Shown: in pieces, positions 10,972-20,774 of the stretch
Layout: the number at the start of each line of letters is the position of its first letter
How positions within the stretch are numbered: position 1 is the stretch's first letter
Assembly (NCBI GenBank): GCA_947396885.1
Contig: OX377206.1
Coordinates: 7,392,658 to 7,456,657 of the forward strand
Direction of reading: 5' to 3'
Source: Heligmosomoides polygyrus polygyrus
Lineage: Eukaryota; Nematoda; Chromadorea; Rhabditida; Heligmosomidae
DNA length: 64,000 nucleotides
Made by a program: the position numbers and the translations under genes
Notes under the pieces: generated by a model
Database searches by the model: none
Told to the model about the DNA's origin: nothing
The model's input: only the letters and a program-made list of their open reading frames with translations

Positions 10972-13321
10972 ACGCATTCGCAGCACGGCTTCCTACGGAG
11001 CTTCTACCCTGACCAACTTGCTGGATTCCTATTATGACTGGACTTGGGCCCTCAATGAGGGGAAGTTTTTGGACATCTTTTACTTTGATCTTTCAAAGGC
11101 TTTCGACAGAGTCTCTCACAGTAAACTGTTGACCTGTATTCAATCTTTGGGTGTTCATGGTAAACTCTTGAAATGGCTTGAATCCTACCTGCAGGAGAGA
11201 TATATGACTGTTAGGGTCAAGAACTCCTACTCTACTAGGTATCAGTGTACCAGTGGGGCCCCTCAGGGAGGTGTGCTATCTCCGTTACTGTTTTTAATGT
11301 ACACAATTGAACTACCCATGCTCCTAAAAACTCATCCCGACATTAGAGTCCAGATGTATGCTGACGACATTAAGTCGTACTGTGCCTATACTCAAGGCAG
11401 TTCTTCAGAGAATAGTAGTGCTCTCAGAACCTGCATTGCTAGACTGGTCTCTTGGACTTCTGATCATAGTATTCCACTTAATCTGAACAAGTCTATGGTT
11501 TTGCATCTAGGTGTAAGCAATGTAACTGAGTACGAAATTAATGGTGTCAAACTCAATTCATGTTCTCTGGCCAGAGATCTTGGTGTTACTATAGACACAA
11601 AACTTAACTTCTCAGTGCATGTGGATAATATAGTGAAGAAGGCTCTGGCAACGCTTTTCGCTTTATTTCGTAACACCCGATGCACAGATGCTGCAACACT
11701 TGTACGTCTTTACAAGGCTTATGTGCTGCCACATCTGGAGTATTGTTCCCAACTTTGGTGCCCTGTACTAAAGAAAGATGCACTTAAAATCGAAAGGGTC
11801 CAGCAAATTTTCACGCGTCTACTTTGGTATAGAACTTTGGGTGAAATGGGAGGATCTACCCTTCCCAGCTACAGTGACAGGTTAAACCTGTTTTCGTTAG
11901 ACTCTTTGCAGTACAGGCGGATTTTGGCTGACTTGGTTTTTTGCTTCCGGCTTCTCAGAGGCGAGACAAAGCTCAAAGCCAGCAAATACTGGGTTTTTAT
12001 GCCCACTAGCCTAAGACAGAATCGTTTCGTTCTTCAATATCGAAAAATCCACAAAAGGAACTATTCCAGAGTGTTTAACACAGCCTTCTGTAGGTGAGCG
12101 CGATGGTTCCGTCGCATTCCACCTGAACTTTTCGTCGCAAATTCTAGTGAAGCTTTCAAAGGGAAGTTGAAAAAGCTTGATTTGTTCCACCTACTTAATG
12201 AACAGCGTGTGTATCTGTAAAGAGTTTCAGACATCTGCCGTTTCGCATGTCATCTGCCACCGACAAGAGTTGTCTGTTCCACTGCCATGAACCTTAGATT
12301 CGCAGGATGGATACATCCTCGTCTGGCACTGGCTATCGAGCCCTCTTCCTCTGTTGGCTTACTCCATCTATGGTGTTGTTTAGCTCAAGACTTGTTGTTT
12401 TCAATTTTCAGTTTACTTCATCTATGGTTTTGTTTAGCTGGTGATTTTTTTAATTCTTGCTTCTCGCAGTGGGTTTAAACTGAGCGGATGTTTCACTCTT
12501 CTCTAACTTTTTCAAGCTGGGGGTGCGGTCTAATTATGATTAGCTGTCTTTATATTGTGTCCTTTTCTCTCTAAATATTTTCTTTTCCATTATGAAATCC
12601 TTGTCATGCCTCCTGTACTTCGTTCACGGTGTGGAGGCTCCTACATAAATGGCCATCCCGACTTGTCTTTTCCTACTCCCAATACTGGCTATTAACCAGC
12701 ACTTGGACTGATGTCTTTTTACAAGCCGATTTCATTTCTTTTGCTTCCTGGCCGCCGCCGAGGTGCGTACCAGTATAATGAGGTCTCTGAAAGACGGGAC
12801 CCGCCTGGCGGTGCGTGCCCTGAGAGCTATGGACTAAACACATTACACAATGTTTAACTTGAAATGTTAGCTGGTTCTCACCCCTACACCGTCTATTTCA
12901 GTACTACTATATATACGCGAATTTGTCTCAAATAAATAATTGATTTTAATATCAATATTCCACTATAGTTATTCTTCTATTGAAAAATGCTCTTCTGTTA
13001 AAGCTCCTCTCAGCAGGTTTCAAGTCTGTGCTGGGGGAGTGAAACATCTGCTATGAAAGCTCCCTTTCTTATTGTTTAGTTGGTCACGAAGGATTCTGTC
13101 ATTTCGCTCTTTCTTCTATCTAGCCGATTTAATGGGTCCTATCTAATTGTGCTCCCTTCCTTTTCTGATGTTATTTTTGTTTGTTTCGTTTCTCCTACTG
13201 AAACCTTTTATTCATCACTATTGGGTTTTTGTGTTCGGTGCCTTGGAGTGCTTCCTTTATGGCTGACTGTCTGGTGGTGCACGCCGTCTTGCGGCGTATT
13301 AAATAAATAAATAAATAAATA
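10972..13321 (+). mobile_element. CR1/Jockey-like LINE, 5'-truncated
   Basis: Covers a reverse transcriptase region (10976-12220), a long pyrimidine-rich 3' untranslated region and a terminal AAATA/TAAA tract (13297-13321). The 5' end stops abruptly inside the fingers region of the reverse transcriptase and joins transposase DNA, as expected of target-primed truncation. The 3' tail type matches that of the LINE at 30909-32360. No endonuclease is present, so it cannot move by itself. Confidence 0.85.
10976..12220 (+). pseudogene. Non-LTR reverse transcriptase (CR1-like), damaged
   Basis: The frame shows the polymerase motifs in order: FDLSKAFDRVSH (about 11090), GAPQGGVLSPLLF (about 11260) and the catalytic MYADD (about 11355), followed by thumb-region blocks LPHLEYCSQLW and RVQQIFTRLLWYR. 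A frameshift near 11005 separates the N-terminal HSQHGF block. An in-frame TGA at 12095-12097 is followed by readable C-terminal sequence (WFRRIPPELFVANSSEAF) up to TAA at 12218-12220. The enzyme would copy LINE RNA at a nicked target. Catalytic residues survive, but truncation and the stop make it a pseudogene. Confidence 0.85.
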
Positions 13322-14984
13322 GTGAAGAAAACAAACAAACAATGCTATAGCTCTGTTCTGTGCTTTTCTCCGCTGACGCGGCCGTGTTAAAATTGTCTAC
13401 ATCCTGGAGTTTCCTCCCCTGCCCAAAACGAAACCTAATAAAATCACGGATGTGTAATCGAACCAAGGGGATAAGACTGCATTTACATTCGCTGTATGTA
13501 GCTACTCGCCGCGCCTGCCGGCCGCGGCATGCTATGGTGACCCTCCCCCCAAACCCCCCCCCCCCCCAGCTACCATAGCGCCAAAAGTTTTTCTTGCGGT
13601 TGTAATTTTATTGCATAGAAAATTTATTGCTTTATGAACTGGTTGGGACGATCATCAGACCAGTCGTGACTTCAGAAATTCACCGCATCGAAGCCCCTTC
13701 TGTTCTTCCAAGGCTTGTCATCTCAGTGCTTCCCTTCTGTGTCAAGGACGCTGTCTCGACAATGCTGAGGTACACCATACACCAGCTCATATGCGCTCCG
13801 ACAAATTCATCTCATCATTCATCACGATTTATTGCCACAAAACGAACAGAATACAATATAGGCGTCAGCTCGGGCGCCATCTCGGACGTCCTCCGTGACT
13901 GCACCACAAGCACGTATTGCGCGTGAGGACTACTGTAGACCCAATGTCAACCGTCCGCTGCCTCCATTATTGTGTAGAATTCTTGTGGTTTTGAGGTGAA
14001 CAATTCCTGGAGGTGCATTTTGACCTGGTCCGAATTGGTAAATCGTCTTCCAACCAAGGAGTGCTGCAGCGAACGGAATGGCAGGACAACAAAAGTAGTT
14101 TCGAGAATTACAGACCAACTAGTCTCAAACAGTGGAAAGAGCAAGAGAATTGATGCACAAATAACCTGATGATCTCTGTTAGAAGAAGTGACTACGAATG
14201 AGTCCACAAAATTAGTTGCCAACCTAATGTAAACATTTGTAAGGACTAAAGTTCACGTGATGAAGTAGTCAGTGGAGCTAAATGCAAGAGAATACTCACA
14301 CACTTAAAACATCTATCTGGCGAGGTGACGCCAAGTATGTAGACCTATGATCCTTTGGTTACATCAAGAGGCAGATAGGGACTTATTAAAAGGGATTAAA
14401 AGCAAGGCAATACCTCTAATAAATCCAGTTTCCACGTTTTCATATACATCATCATTTTTGTTCCGGAAGCGAAAAGACTGCCTTCGTCAGTAAACGATTG
14501 TGGTACCTGTTGGCTCTAACTCGGAAAAGATTTCTGTTGCTTCTTTTATTCTGTTGCTGTGCTTCTTGTAGTTAAAACGTTGTGGGTGGCGCCAGCAAAA
14601 AGAAAGGCTGCGTGAAGATCATGAAAATCCTACCATGAAAGTTAGCTACAAAAACTTCAAAGCGTTATTTCGGAATGCAAAAGACCCATCCTTGTTCAAT
14701 CATTTGGAGAACTAGTCGTACACTGCTGGACATAATGATAGACCCACTCGAAAATATAATTTTTTTTTTCAAAACCTGCAAACGCCTCGTGAGTATCTTT
14801 TGTATAGTATTAGGGGCATTGACAAAGCTAAAAAATAACAACAACAACTGGCCTCGTGAAGTGGCGAATTTCCAGAAAAATTCCAATTTTATGGAATACA
14901 GCATTTGGCGCTGGTCATAATGATAGATCCACTCAGTAATAATAAGCTAAACTCGCTTCTGAGTGCTTCTTACGCCGAACTATG
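13322..14984. other. No gene recognised
   Basis: Includes a C-run near 13550-13567, a frame at 13627-13926 without known domains, and a pair of direct repeats CATAATGATAGA(C/T)CCACTC (near 14730 and 14915). Start of the host gene was looked for here but no convincing exon was seen. Confidence 0.35.
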
Positions 14985-15124
14985 TTAGGGGTCGTTTAGT
15001 GCGCGCGCGACGCGCGACGCGATGCCATGTGTAGTGGCCGAATTGATCAATCGCGTCGCTCGATCAATTTGGCCACTACACATGCATCGCGTCGCACGTC
15101 GCGCTCACACTAAACGACCCCTTA
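14985..15124. mobile_element. Palindromic GC-rich MITE, 134 bp, TTA duplication
   Basis: 14988-15121 is a near-perfect palindrome with ends GGGGTCGTTTAGTG and CACTAAACGACCCC, and a core of ATTGATCAATCGCGTCGCTCGATCAAT. TTA flanks both sides (14985-14987, 15122-15124), the 3-bp duplication typical of PIF/Harbinger-type elements. Same family as 34527-34659 and the split copy at 30859-32450. Confidence 0.85.
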
Positions 15125-15155
15125 CTGCACTTGTCGCGTTCATCCTCCATCGGTG

Positions 15156-16188
15156 ATGGGTAGAGGAACTCGCCTTTCGGATTTCGAGAAAGGCTCTAAT
15201 AACGGCATGAAGAGCTGCGGCATGAGCAACCGTAGCATTGCTAAGAAAATTGGAAGTTCCCATCATGTTGTCAACTCGTATGTGAACAATCCAGATGTGT
15301 ACGGTGCCACGAAGCCTACAGGAAGAAACCAAGCACGACAGATCGAGATAGAAGAGCAATAGAGCGAGTAGCATCGAACTCCTTGTCGTCCGCTCAGATC
15401 AAGGCAAACCTCAACCTGGAAATTTTCTCCAGAACAATCCGACGCATCTTATCGAAGAGCACACACATCGTACGACGACGAATGCGCTGTGCCCCATTCA
15501 TTACTGCCGCGAATCGTCAAAATGGACTTCTTTTTGCACGTCAAAACATAAGCACCGACTGGTCAAAGGTAATGGAGTTCTCGTGTCATAGCGTCTGCTA
15601 TTTTCTCGGTTTCAGATTGTGTGGTCCGATGAATAGAAGTTCAATTGTGATGGACCTGATGGGTTTCGCAACTACTGGCATGATCTGAGGAAGGAGAAAC
15701 TCTTCTTTTCAAAACGCAACTTCAGTGGTGGTGGAGTGATGGTGTGGGCAGTCATCTGTTCGACTGGACGAGTCAAATTGCTCTTCGTTCCGAAAAAGAT
15801 GAACTCGTCTCAGTACCAGTTTGCTTTGGAACATGATCTTCTTCACTTCTGGAGGAGAAATTCACAACGAAATTTAATATTTCAGCAAGATAATGCCCCC
15901 ATTCATGTGAGTGGTAGCACTAGAGGGTGGCTTCAACGTCATCACATTCTGACTTTGAATTGGCCGGCCAATACACCAGACCTCAATCCTGTAGAAAACA
16001 TTTGGGGCTTTATGGTGCGCTATCTCTACATGAATAATAAGCATTATAAGGCCACTGTTGAGCTAAAAAAGGCGATTGTGGAGGCCTGGCACGCCGTAGA
16101 CGGCAACCTCGTGAATTAGCTAAGTTCAAGTATGACCAATCGTTTAATTCAAGTCATTGAACGTCGAAGAGGCCCTACTGATTACTGA
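15156..16188 (+). pseudogene. Tc1-family transposase, degenerate
   Basis: The three-frame reading starts MGRGTRLSDFEKG and runs into a helix-turn-helix block (MSNRSIAKKIGSSHHVV). It continues through SAQIKANLNLEIFSRTIRRIL and a damaged first catalytic region (VWSDE followed directly by TAG near 15630). Then comes VMVWAVICSTGRVKLLF, the second catalytic aspartate in QQDNAPIH (near 15890) and PDLNPVENIWG with the catalytic glutamate. D-to-E spacing is 34 residues, the DD34E signature of Tc1. The C-terminus (MTNRLIQVIERRRGPTDY, ending at 16188) is in another frame. Stops and frameshifts make it inactive. Terminal inverted repeats were not found. Confidence 0.88.
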
Positions 16189-16734
16189 TATTGTTGTTCC
16201 TATTTGAATTTGTTGTTGTAAACCATGTAGAACCTTCTATTACTTGGTGAATCTGAAGTTGTGACCTCTTCAGGAAAACATTTGGTGAAGAAAATAAAGT
16301 TTTTATAAGGTTTGTTCTTTTTCAACTCATAAGTTCTTTCTGCTATATCTTTGCTCTTTCTGTGACATTGTACTGTAGTGAAATTTTGTTCGAAGCAGCT
16401 CACAATTCCTAGAAAAACAAGACAAAACACAAAAATTTGAGTGGATCATTATGTCCAGTGTATATTATTTTCGGCTACTCTTGTCGATTTGGAATTAAAT
16501 TGCAGCAGCAACCTAGGAATCGAGATTTGTACCTTAAGAATTGGTTGGTTAAGCAGACCAAGAAAATCGCTCAACTATCTATCGCAGAACTCTACTCATG
16601 TGGGGATTTCTTCAAAGTATCATGTGAGCCATAAACGCTTCGCTAGTTCAAGCAAGCGACAACAGAAGCTGATGCCCATCCCAGCGGTGTAAACATTCAA
16701 GGAATCGAACTTGCGGTCACCTTGATAGTGTTTC
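16189..16734. other. No gene recognised
   Basis: AT-rich DNA. A minus-strand frame (16200-16430) has a hydrophobic start but no recognisable family and no supporting splice sites. Confidence 0.3.
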
Positions 16735-16836
16735 TAGACCCCGTTTGTACTTCTGACGCCAACCGACGTGATGGCATGTGCAGTGGCCAAAATGATCGGT
16801 CGCCTCGCTCGGCGTCAAAGTATAAACGGAACCTTA
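16735..16836. mobile_element. Decayed GC-rich palindromic MITE
   Basis: Ends ACCCCGTTTGTAC and GTATAAACGGAACC are inverted copies, and the interior has GGCATGTGCAGTGGCC and GATCGGTCGCCTCGCTCGG, as in the 34527-34659 copy. TTCTAG/CTTAGG flanks suggest a decayed TTA/TAA duplication. Confidence 0.65.
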
Positions 16837-17245
16837 GGAAAATGGGTAGTATTCTTTTATTTCCACCTCCATGTCGGTTTTTTGGTTACCGCCAATTGCT
16901 AAATCCCTGGCGTTCGTCCCCTTTCTCACCGCAATTTATATAGATACCTGCTGAAGACGAAATCCGCACCGGAAAGAAATACGATCTCCAAAGCAGGAGC
17001 TAAAACGCTAATCGCGACTCAGTAGGCACGTCGCAGCGTCGGTCGATATAGAATAGTGCCCATCGCGACGTTTTCCGCTGAAATTCGCGGATTCTACGTA
17101 CCGTATGCAGGTCGTTGCGGGACCCAGTAAACCTCATTGCCGCGCCGCACACCCAATCCGGCGTCAGGCTGACAAACTGGGGTCCTTCACCGACTTCGGA
17201 TTCACTTCCTCAGTTGTTTGGTTCGTTATCACTATTTAATTGCAG

Positions 17246-17376
17246 CTGACCTATTTACCGGATATGAAGCATGCGGTGGGGCTTAGCGCTGATCGTGCGG
17301 TTTCGCAACGATCGCCGGTGATGGTATGGGACGCTCGTCCACTTGTGCGGACAGCCAGTCGCTACTACAAAGAAAC
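17246..17376 (+). CDS. Exon of an unidentified split gene (exon A)
   Basis: A strong acceptor (TTTAATTGCAG, ending 17245) and donor (AAC/GTGAGT from 17377) bound 131 bases. Only one frame is open, giving LTYLPDMKHAVGLS, then SPVMVWDARPLVRTASRYYKE. The other two frames meet stops. The exon ends with two bases of a threonine codon, which the 34-base exon at 24751 completes. I do not recognise the protein. Start and upstream exons were not found. The downstream intron is about 7.4 kb and contains a hAT element and a giant palindrome. Confidence 0.65.
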
Positions 17377-18117
17377 GTGAGTGCCACGATCTCTAAGCAG
17401 AGGGAAGGAGGGGGGGGGGGGGGGGGGGCAAATAGTAGTTGGAAACGCTTCAATTTAAAAGATTTGATTACAAATAAGGAGACCAGGTCTGAGAAGTGGA
17501 CACATCAGGGGTGTGCGGAAAATTTTCGAGAAAAGCGGAAAAGCGGGACACGGAATGCAGAAGTGCTCGAAAAAAGGAAATATGAAACACGGAAACGGAA
17601 ATAACTCAAAACGCATTGCTTACTTAAATTTCATAAATATACGCATGTCTATAATGATACTAATAACTAAGCTGCGGTTAACGAAAGGCAGGCAAAGCAG
17701 CATGCGACTCCTTTTCAACAACGTATAACAATAAAAAATCCTTACTTTGAACTTTCAAACATTACTAGTGTAGCAAATTGATGTCTTTCTGTAATTAGGA
17801 AGAAAGTATTTTAAACACAATGAACCCAGCTGACGAGTAAGATGCCAGAGATTTTGCCACTCATTACACTTAACCGGTCTTACTGAATGTCCCACATCTA
17901 CCTATTTGGGTGGGGGGGGGGGGGCAACGATACGGTTTCAGTTGCGCTCAACACCACTCGAAACCCAGTCAGCTGAGTTTGCATGGGTACCAGTACCAAT
18001 TGGCATTAGCTGAAGCTCTGAAGCAAACTCAACTCAAAGGAGGGGAGGAGAGACAAGACACCGCATGCCCTCCTACGACTAGGACAGATCCAATGTCCCC
18101 TATGGAAAGCATTGTTA

Positions 18118-19379
18118 TTAGGTTGGAAAAAAAGTCTTTTCATTTTTTTCAAAGATTTATTACTTCACAACTACAAAGTCAAATCAATTGAGATAAACTC
18201 TATTTTGTTCTACTACACTTCTCCAAAGACTGGGTGATCTTCCAATTCCTCTCGCTTAAAAGACTGCAGTTCTGGAGTCGAACCATTGATAAATCCAATT
18301 TTTGAGGTCTTCATCCGTTCCAAAATATTTCTCTCCAATTTCTTGCTTGAGAGCACGGAAGAGATGGTAGTCGGTAGGGGCGAGATCAGGGCTATACGGT
18401 GGATGTGGCATTACCTCCCAGCCCATCCCCTTTATTGTTTCTCTTGTGAGTCTTGCAACATGTCACTTTGCGTTGTCATGCAGAATCATCACCTTCGACT
18501 TCTCCGGCCTGTTTTCTTAGAGAGTTGCGACGACTTTGTGGAGTTGGCCGCAGTATGTGACAGCAGTAAGTGTCTCTCCACTTCTGAGAGTTTGCCGATA
18601 AATCACTCCTCTGATATCCACCAAACACTCAAGAGAATCTTCCGTTCGCGAACATTGGGCTTGAGATCAGACTTAGGGCTCTCTCCCTTTTGTACCCATT
18701 GCCTTTTCCTCGGAAATTGGCACACAGAACCCAGGACTCTTCGCCTGTCACAATCCGCGGAAGAAACGATTTTCTTCCTTATCTGGACAGAAGAGAAGCA
18801 GCGATGGAGAGCCGTCGACCTTTCTGAGTGTCTGACAGGGCATGTGGAATCCAAGCTCCAAATTTCCATGAAAGCCAAGATTCTTCAGATGGATCCCCAC
18901 TATCCTATGAGACACTTCGAGCTTCTCTGCCAGCTGACGTGTCGTCTGCCAACTATCGGTACGAAGAAGATGGTGTAGTTCACTGTCGTCCAATCCAGTT
19001 GGCCTTCCTGACCATGCTTTGCCCTCAGTGAATAATTTCCCTTTAAAGACTTTCCGAACCACTCATAACAGGCGCGATGAGTAGTAGATCCCAAGCCATA
19101 TATGTGGTTAATTTGGTCTGCTGCCTGACGTGCTGTGGATTCTTTAATGAATTCTTGAAGAATGCCGTGCTGAAAACGGCCATGAGGTAGATCTGGAATT
19201 GAGTTCGGAAGATTGGATGGATAACGAATTACAAGAAGAGTCTTAACCTGTGTCTGCGTGCGAACGGTAGACAAGTGTGATAGGATTACGAAATCAGCAA
19301 TCAACATTGGCTAGTGCGTTTACAAGGGGAAGGGTAAAAAAAAATTTCGAAGTGTGAAGAGACTTTTTTTCCAACCTAA
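18118..19379 (-). mobile_element. mariner element, 1,262 bp
   Basis: Ends TTAGGTTGGAAAAAAAGTC (18118) and its inverse finishing CCAACCTAA (19379) are flanked by TA on both sides (18116-18117, 19380-19381), the mariner target duplication. Length fits mariner, and the transposase reads on the minus strand. A hookworm mariner of about this size (bandit) is known; whether this copy belongs to it needs a direct comparison. Confidence 0.88.
18190..19225 (-). pseudogene. mariner transposase, degenerate
   Basis: Minus-strand blocks in order: HGILQEFIKESTARQAADQI and YEWFGKSLKGNYSL (N-terminal helix-turn-helix), GRPTGLDDSELHHLL, QLAEKLEVSHRIVGIHLKNLG (second helix-turn-helix), the catalytic region HDNAK-stop-H (HDNARPH in intact relatives, near 18475), and PHPPYSPDLAPTDYHLFRAL carrying the third aspartate, as in DD34D mariners. 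At least three frames and a stop inside the catalytic block show it is dead. Confidence 0.85.
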
Positions 19380-19469
19380 TAGCAACCTAACAACAAGAAC
19401 CCTTAAAGTGGCGGTGAGCTTTTGCGGTGGAAGAAGTTCATGACGGCATACTGCCACCCAGCCGAATGT

Positions 19470-19550
19470 GGTTGGTTGGCGTAGTGGAAGTGTTGTAGCT
19501 TGACAGGGACAAGATCATGGGTTCGACTCCCCCTTGCCTGGTGTTTTTCG
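19470..19550 (+). repeat. tRNA-derived SINE head
   Basis: A-box-like TTGGCGTAGTGGAAG (near 19475) and B-box GGGTTCGACTCCC (near 19519) at tRNA-like spacing. There is no complete cloverleaf; followed by CCTTGCCTGGTGTTTTT. It lies inside the hAT-like element, 3' of the mariner. Confidence 0.5.
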
Positions 19551-20172
19551 TTTTGCCATTTATCGTCAGTGGGACTCTCTATCCACATTTCCAACACATT
19601 TTTGAACAGAAACGTGGCAATAAATGTCCTTTACGTTCATCAAGCTCTTTGAAAATGGAAAGGTGAAAATTCTTGACCTTCAGGTTAAACAACTTACTCT
19701 CCTTGTATGAGTGCTTGCAGAACTCTATTTAGAGTTGGTGTTCCAGGGCAGATTTTTAAGGGAACAAGATAAGCATGCTCCGGAAAAAGAAATTGATTCT
19801 TGTCTCAACACTCATGAAATCTTCTGTGGCCTCCATATTATTCGATAGTACATAGGTCGTTTCAATAAAGAAAAAAGAATCAATTTAGTTATCATACTGT
19901 TTCGACATTAGAATGCACCACCGGTTTTAAAGCAACGCTATGACAAAAAAAATGCGACGCATATTTAATCCCTTTCTTCAGCGCCTTTCGTTTATCTTCA
20001 AGAGGTGAATGAAAGCAGATCGGAACAATCAATGAATGATGAGTCACGATTTCCGCTCCGTCTTCCGGCCCGATTAGGAGCGGAACGCGGAACGGAACAG
20101 GATGACTAAAGACGGCTTAGAAGCGTAATTTGGAACACAGAAGCGAAAATTCCGCACATCCCTGGAACATGT

Positions 20173-20599
20173 GCACTCGTGACTAAACAAAAGAGAAATC
20201 AGCTGAAGTGGCGACGTTTTCCGGAAAATGAACGGGTTTTTCGTACCGTATGCAGGCGGTCGCTGCGGGACCTTGTGAGCCTTATTGCTGCACAGCACGA
20301 CCTTTTGAGTGTTTGAGCTGATGAGGACTATGGTAGTCGGGAATATCTTGCTATCACTTCTGATCAGAATGTGTAAACGTCGTACTGCTTGCTACGAATA
20401 CGCGTACGATGGAGTCTTCGCGGTGCGATGTAGAATTGTAGAAAAGGGGACCAGAATTGGCGGAGGTCGGGATTATGAATCTCTGCATTTTTGCAGACTT
20501 GAGGTACATTTTGAGTTCCGAAGGACAAAGTCTTCACTTTCTAACCCTATTTTCAACGCATGTTGCGGACGTCATTGCGGATACGGGCACCTCGACACG
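20173..20599. other. No gene; short shared repeat
   Basis: 20240-20290 (ACCGTATGCAGGCGGTCGCTGCGGGACC) resembles 17097-17130 and, more weakly, 50620-50660, so a dispersed repeat is present. A frame at 20309-20608 has no known domain. Confidence 0.3.
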
Positions 20600-20765
20600 G
20601 AGGGTTGAAAAAATTCCTTCCAAAGTTGTTCTGTAGGATTACTTGGCGTGCTGACCACCAATCTGACATTAGATTTTGGCGACGGAGAACGTCGCCCACA
20701 TTTTATCTAGAGGTCCATCGGTGTGATCATCGCAAGCGTGTAGATAAATGTAGATGTAGATCGGG
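20600..20765 (+). repeat. Remnant of the 8-bp-duplication fold-back family
   Basis: Contains diverged blocks of the 4230-5070 arm (AAGTTGTTCTGTAGGATTA, GCTGACCACCAATCTGACAT). No terminal repeats. Confidence 0.4.
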
Positions 20766-20774
20766 ACGTTGAGG

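Larger units (their letters stand above)
17498..20172. mobile_element. hAT-like element, 2,659 bp, carrying a mariner
   Basis: 17506-20164 has inverted ends CAGGGGTGTGCGGAA and TTCCGCACATCCCTG (one mismatch), the same terminal class as the hAT at 7763-10220. Flanks GGACACAT and GAACATGT agree at 5 of 8 bases, so the duplication is decayed. Subterminal DNA is rich in GGAAA/GCGGAA motifs. G-runs lie near 17410 and 17912. No transposase frame is visible apart from the mariner inserted at 18118-19379. Confidence 0.7.

Noticed and set aside
16200..16430. Minus-strand secreted-like peptide of 76 residues
   Set aside because: The hydrophobic start is suggestive but there is no splice support, family or context.
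18286..18978. Plus-strand open frame of 230 codons
   Set aside because: It is antisense to the mariner transposase, whose motifs are clear on the minus strand.
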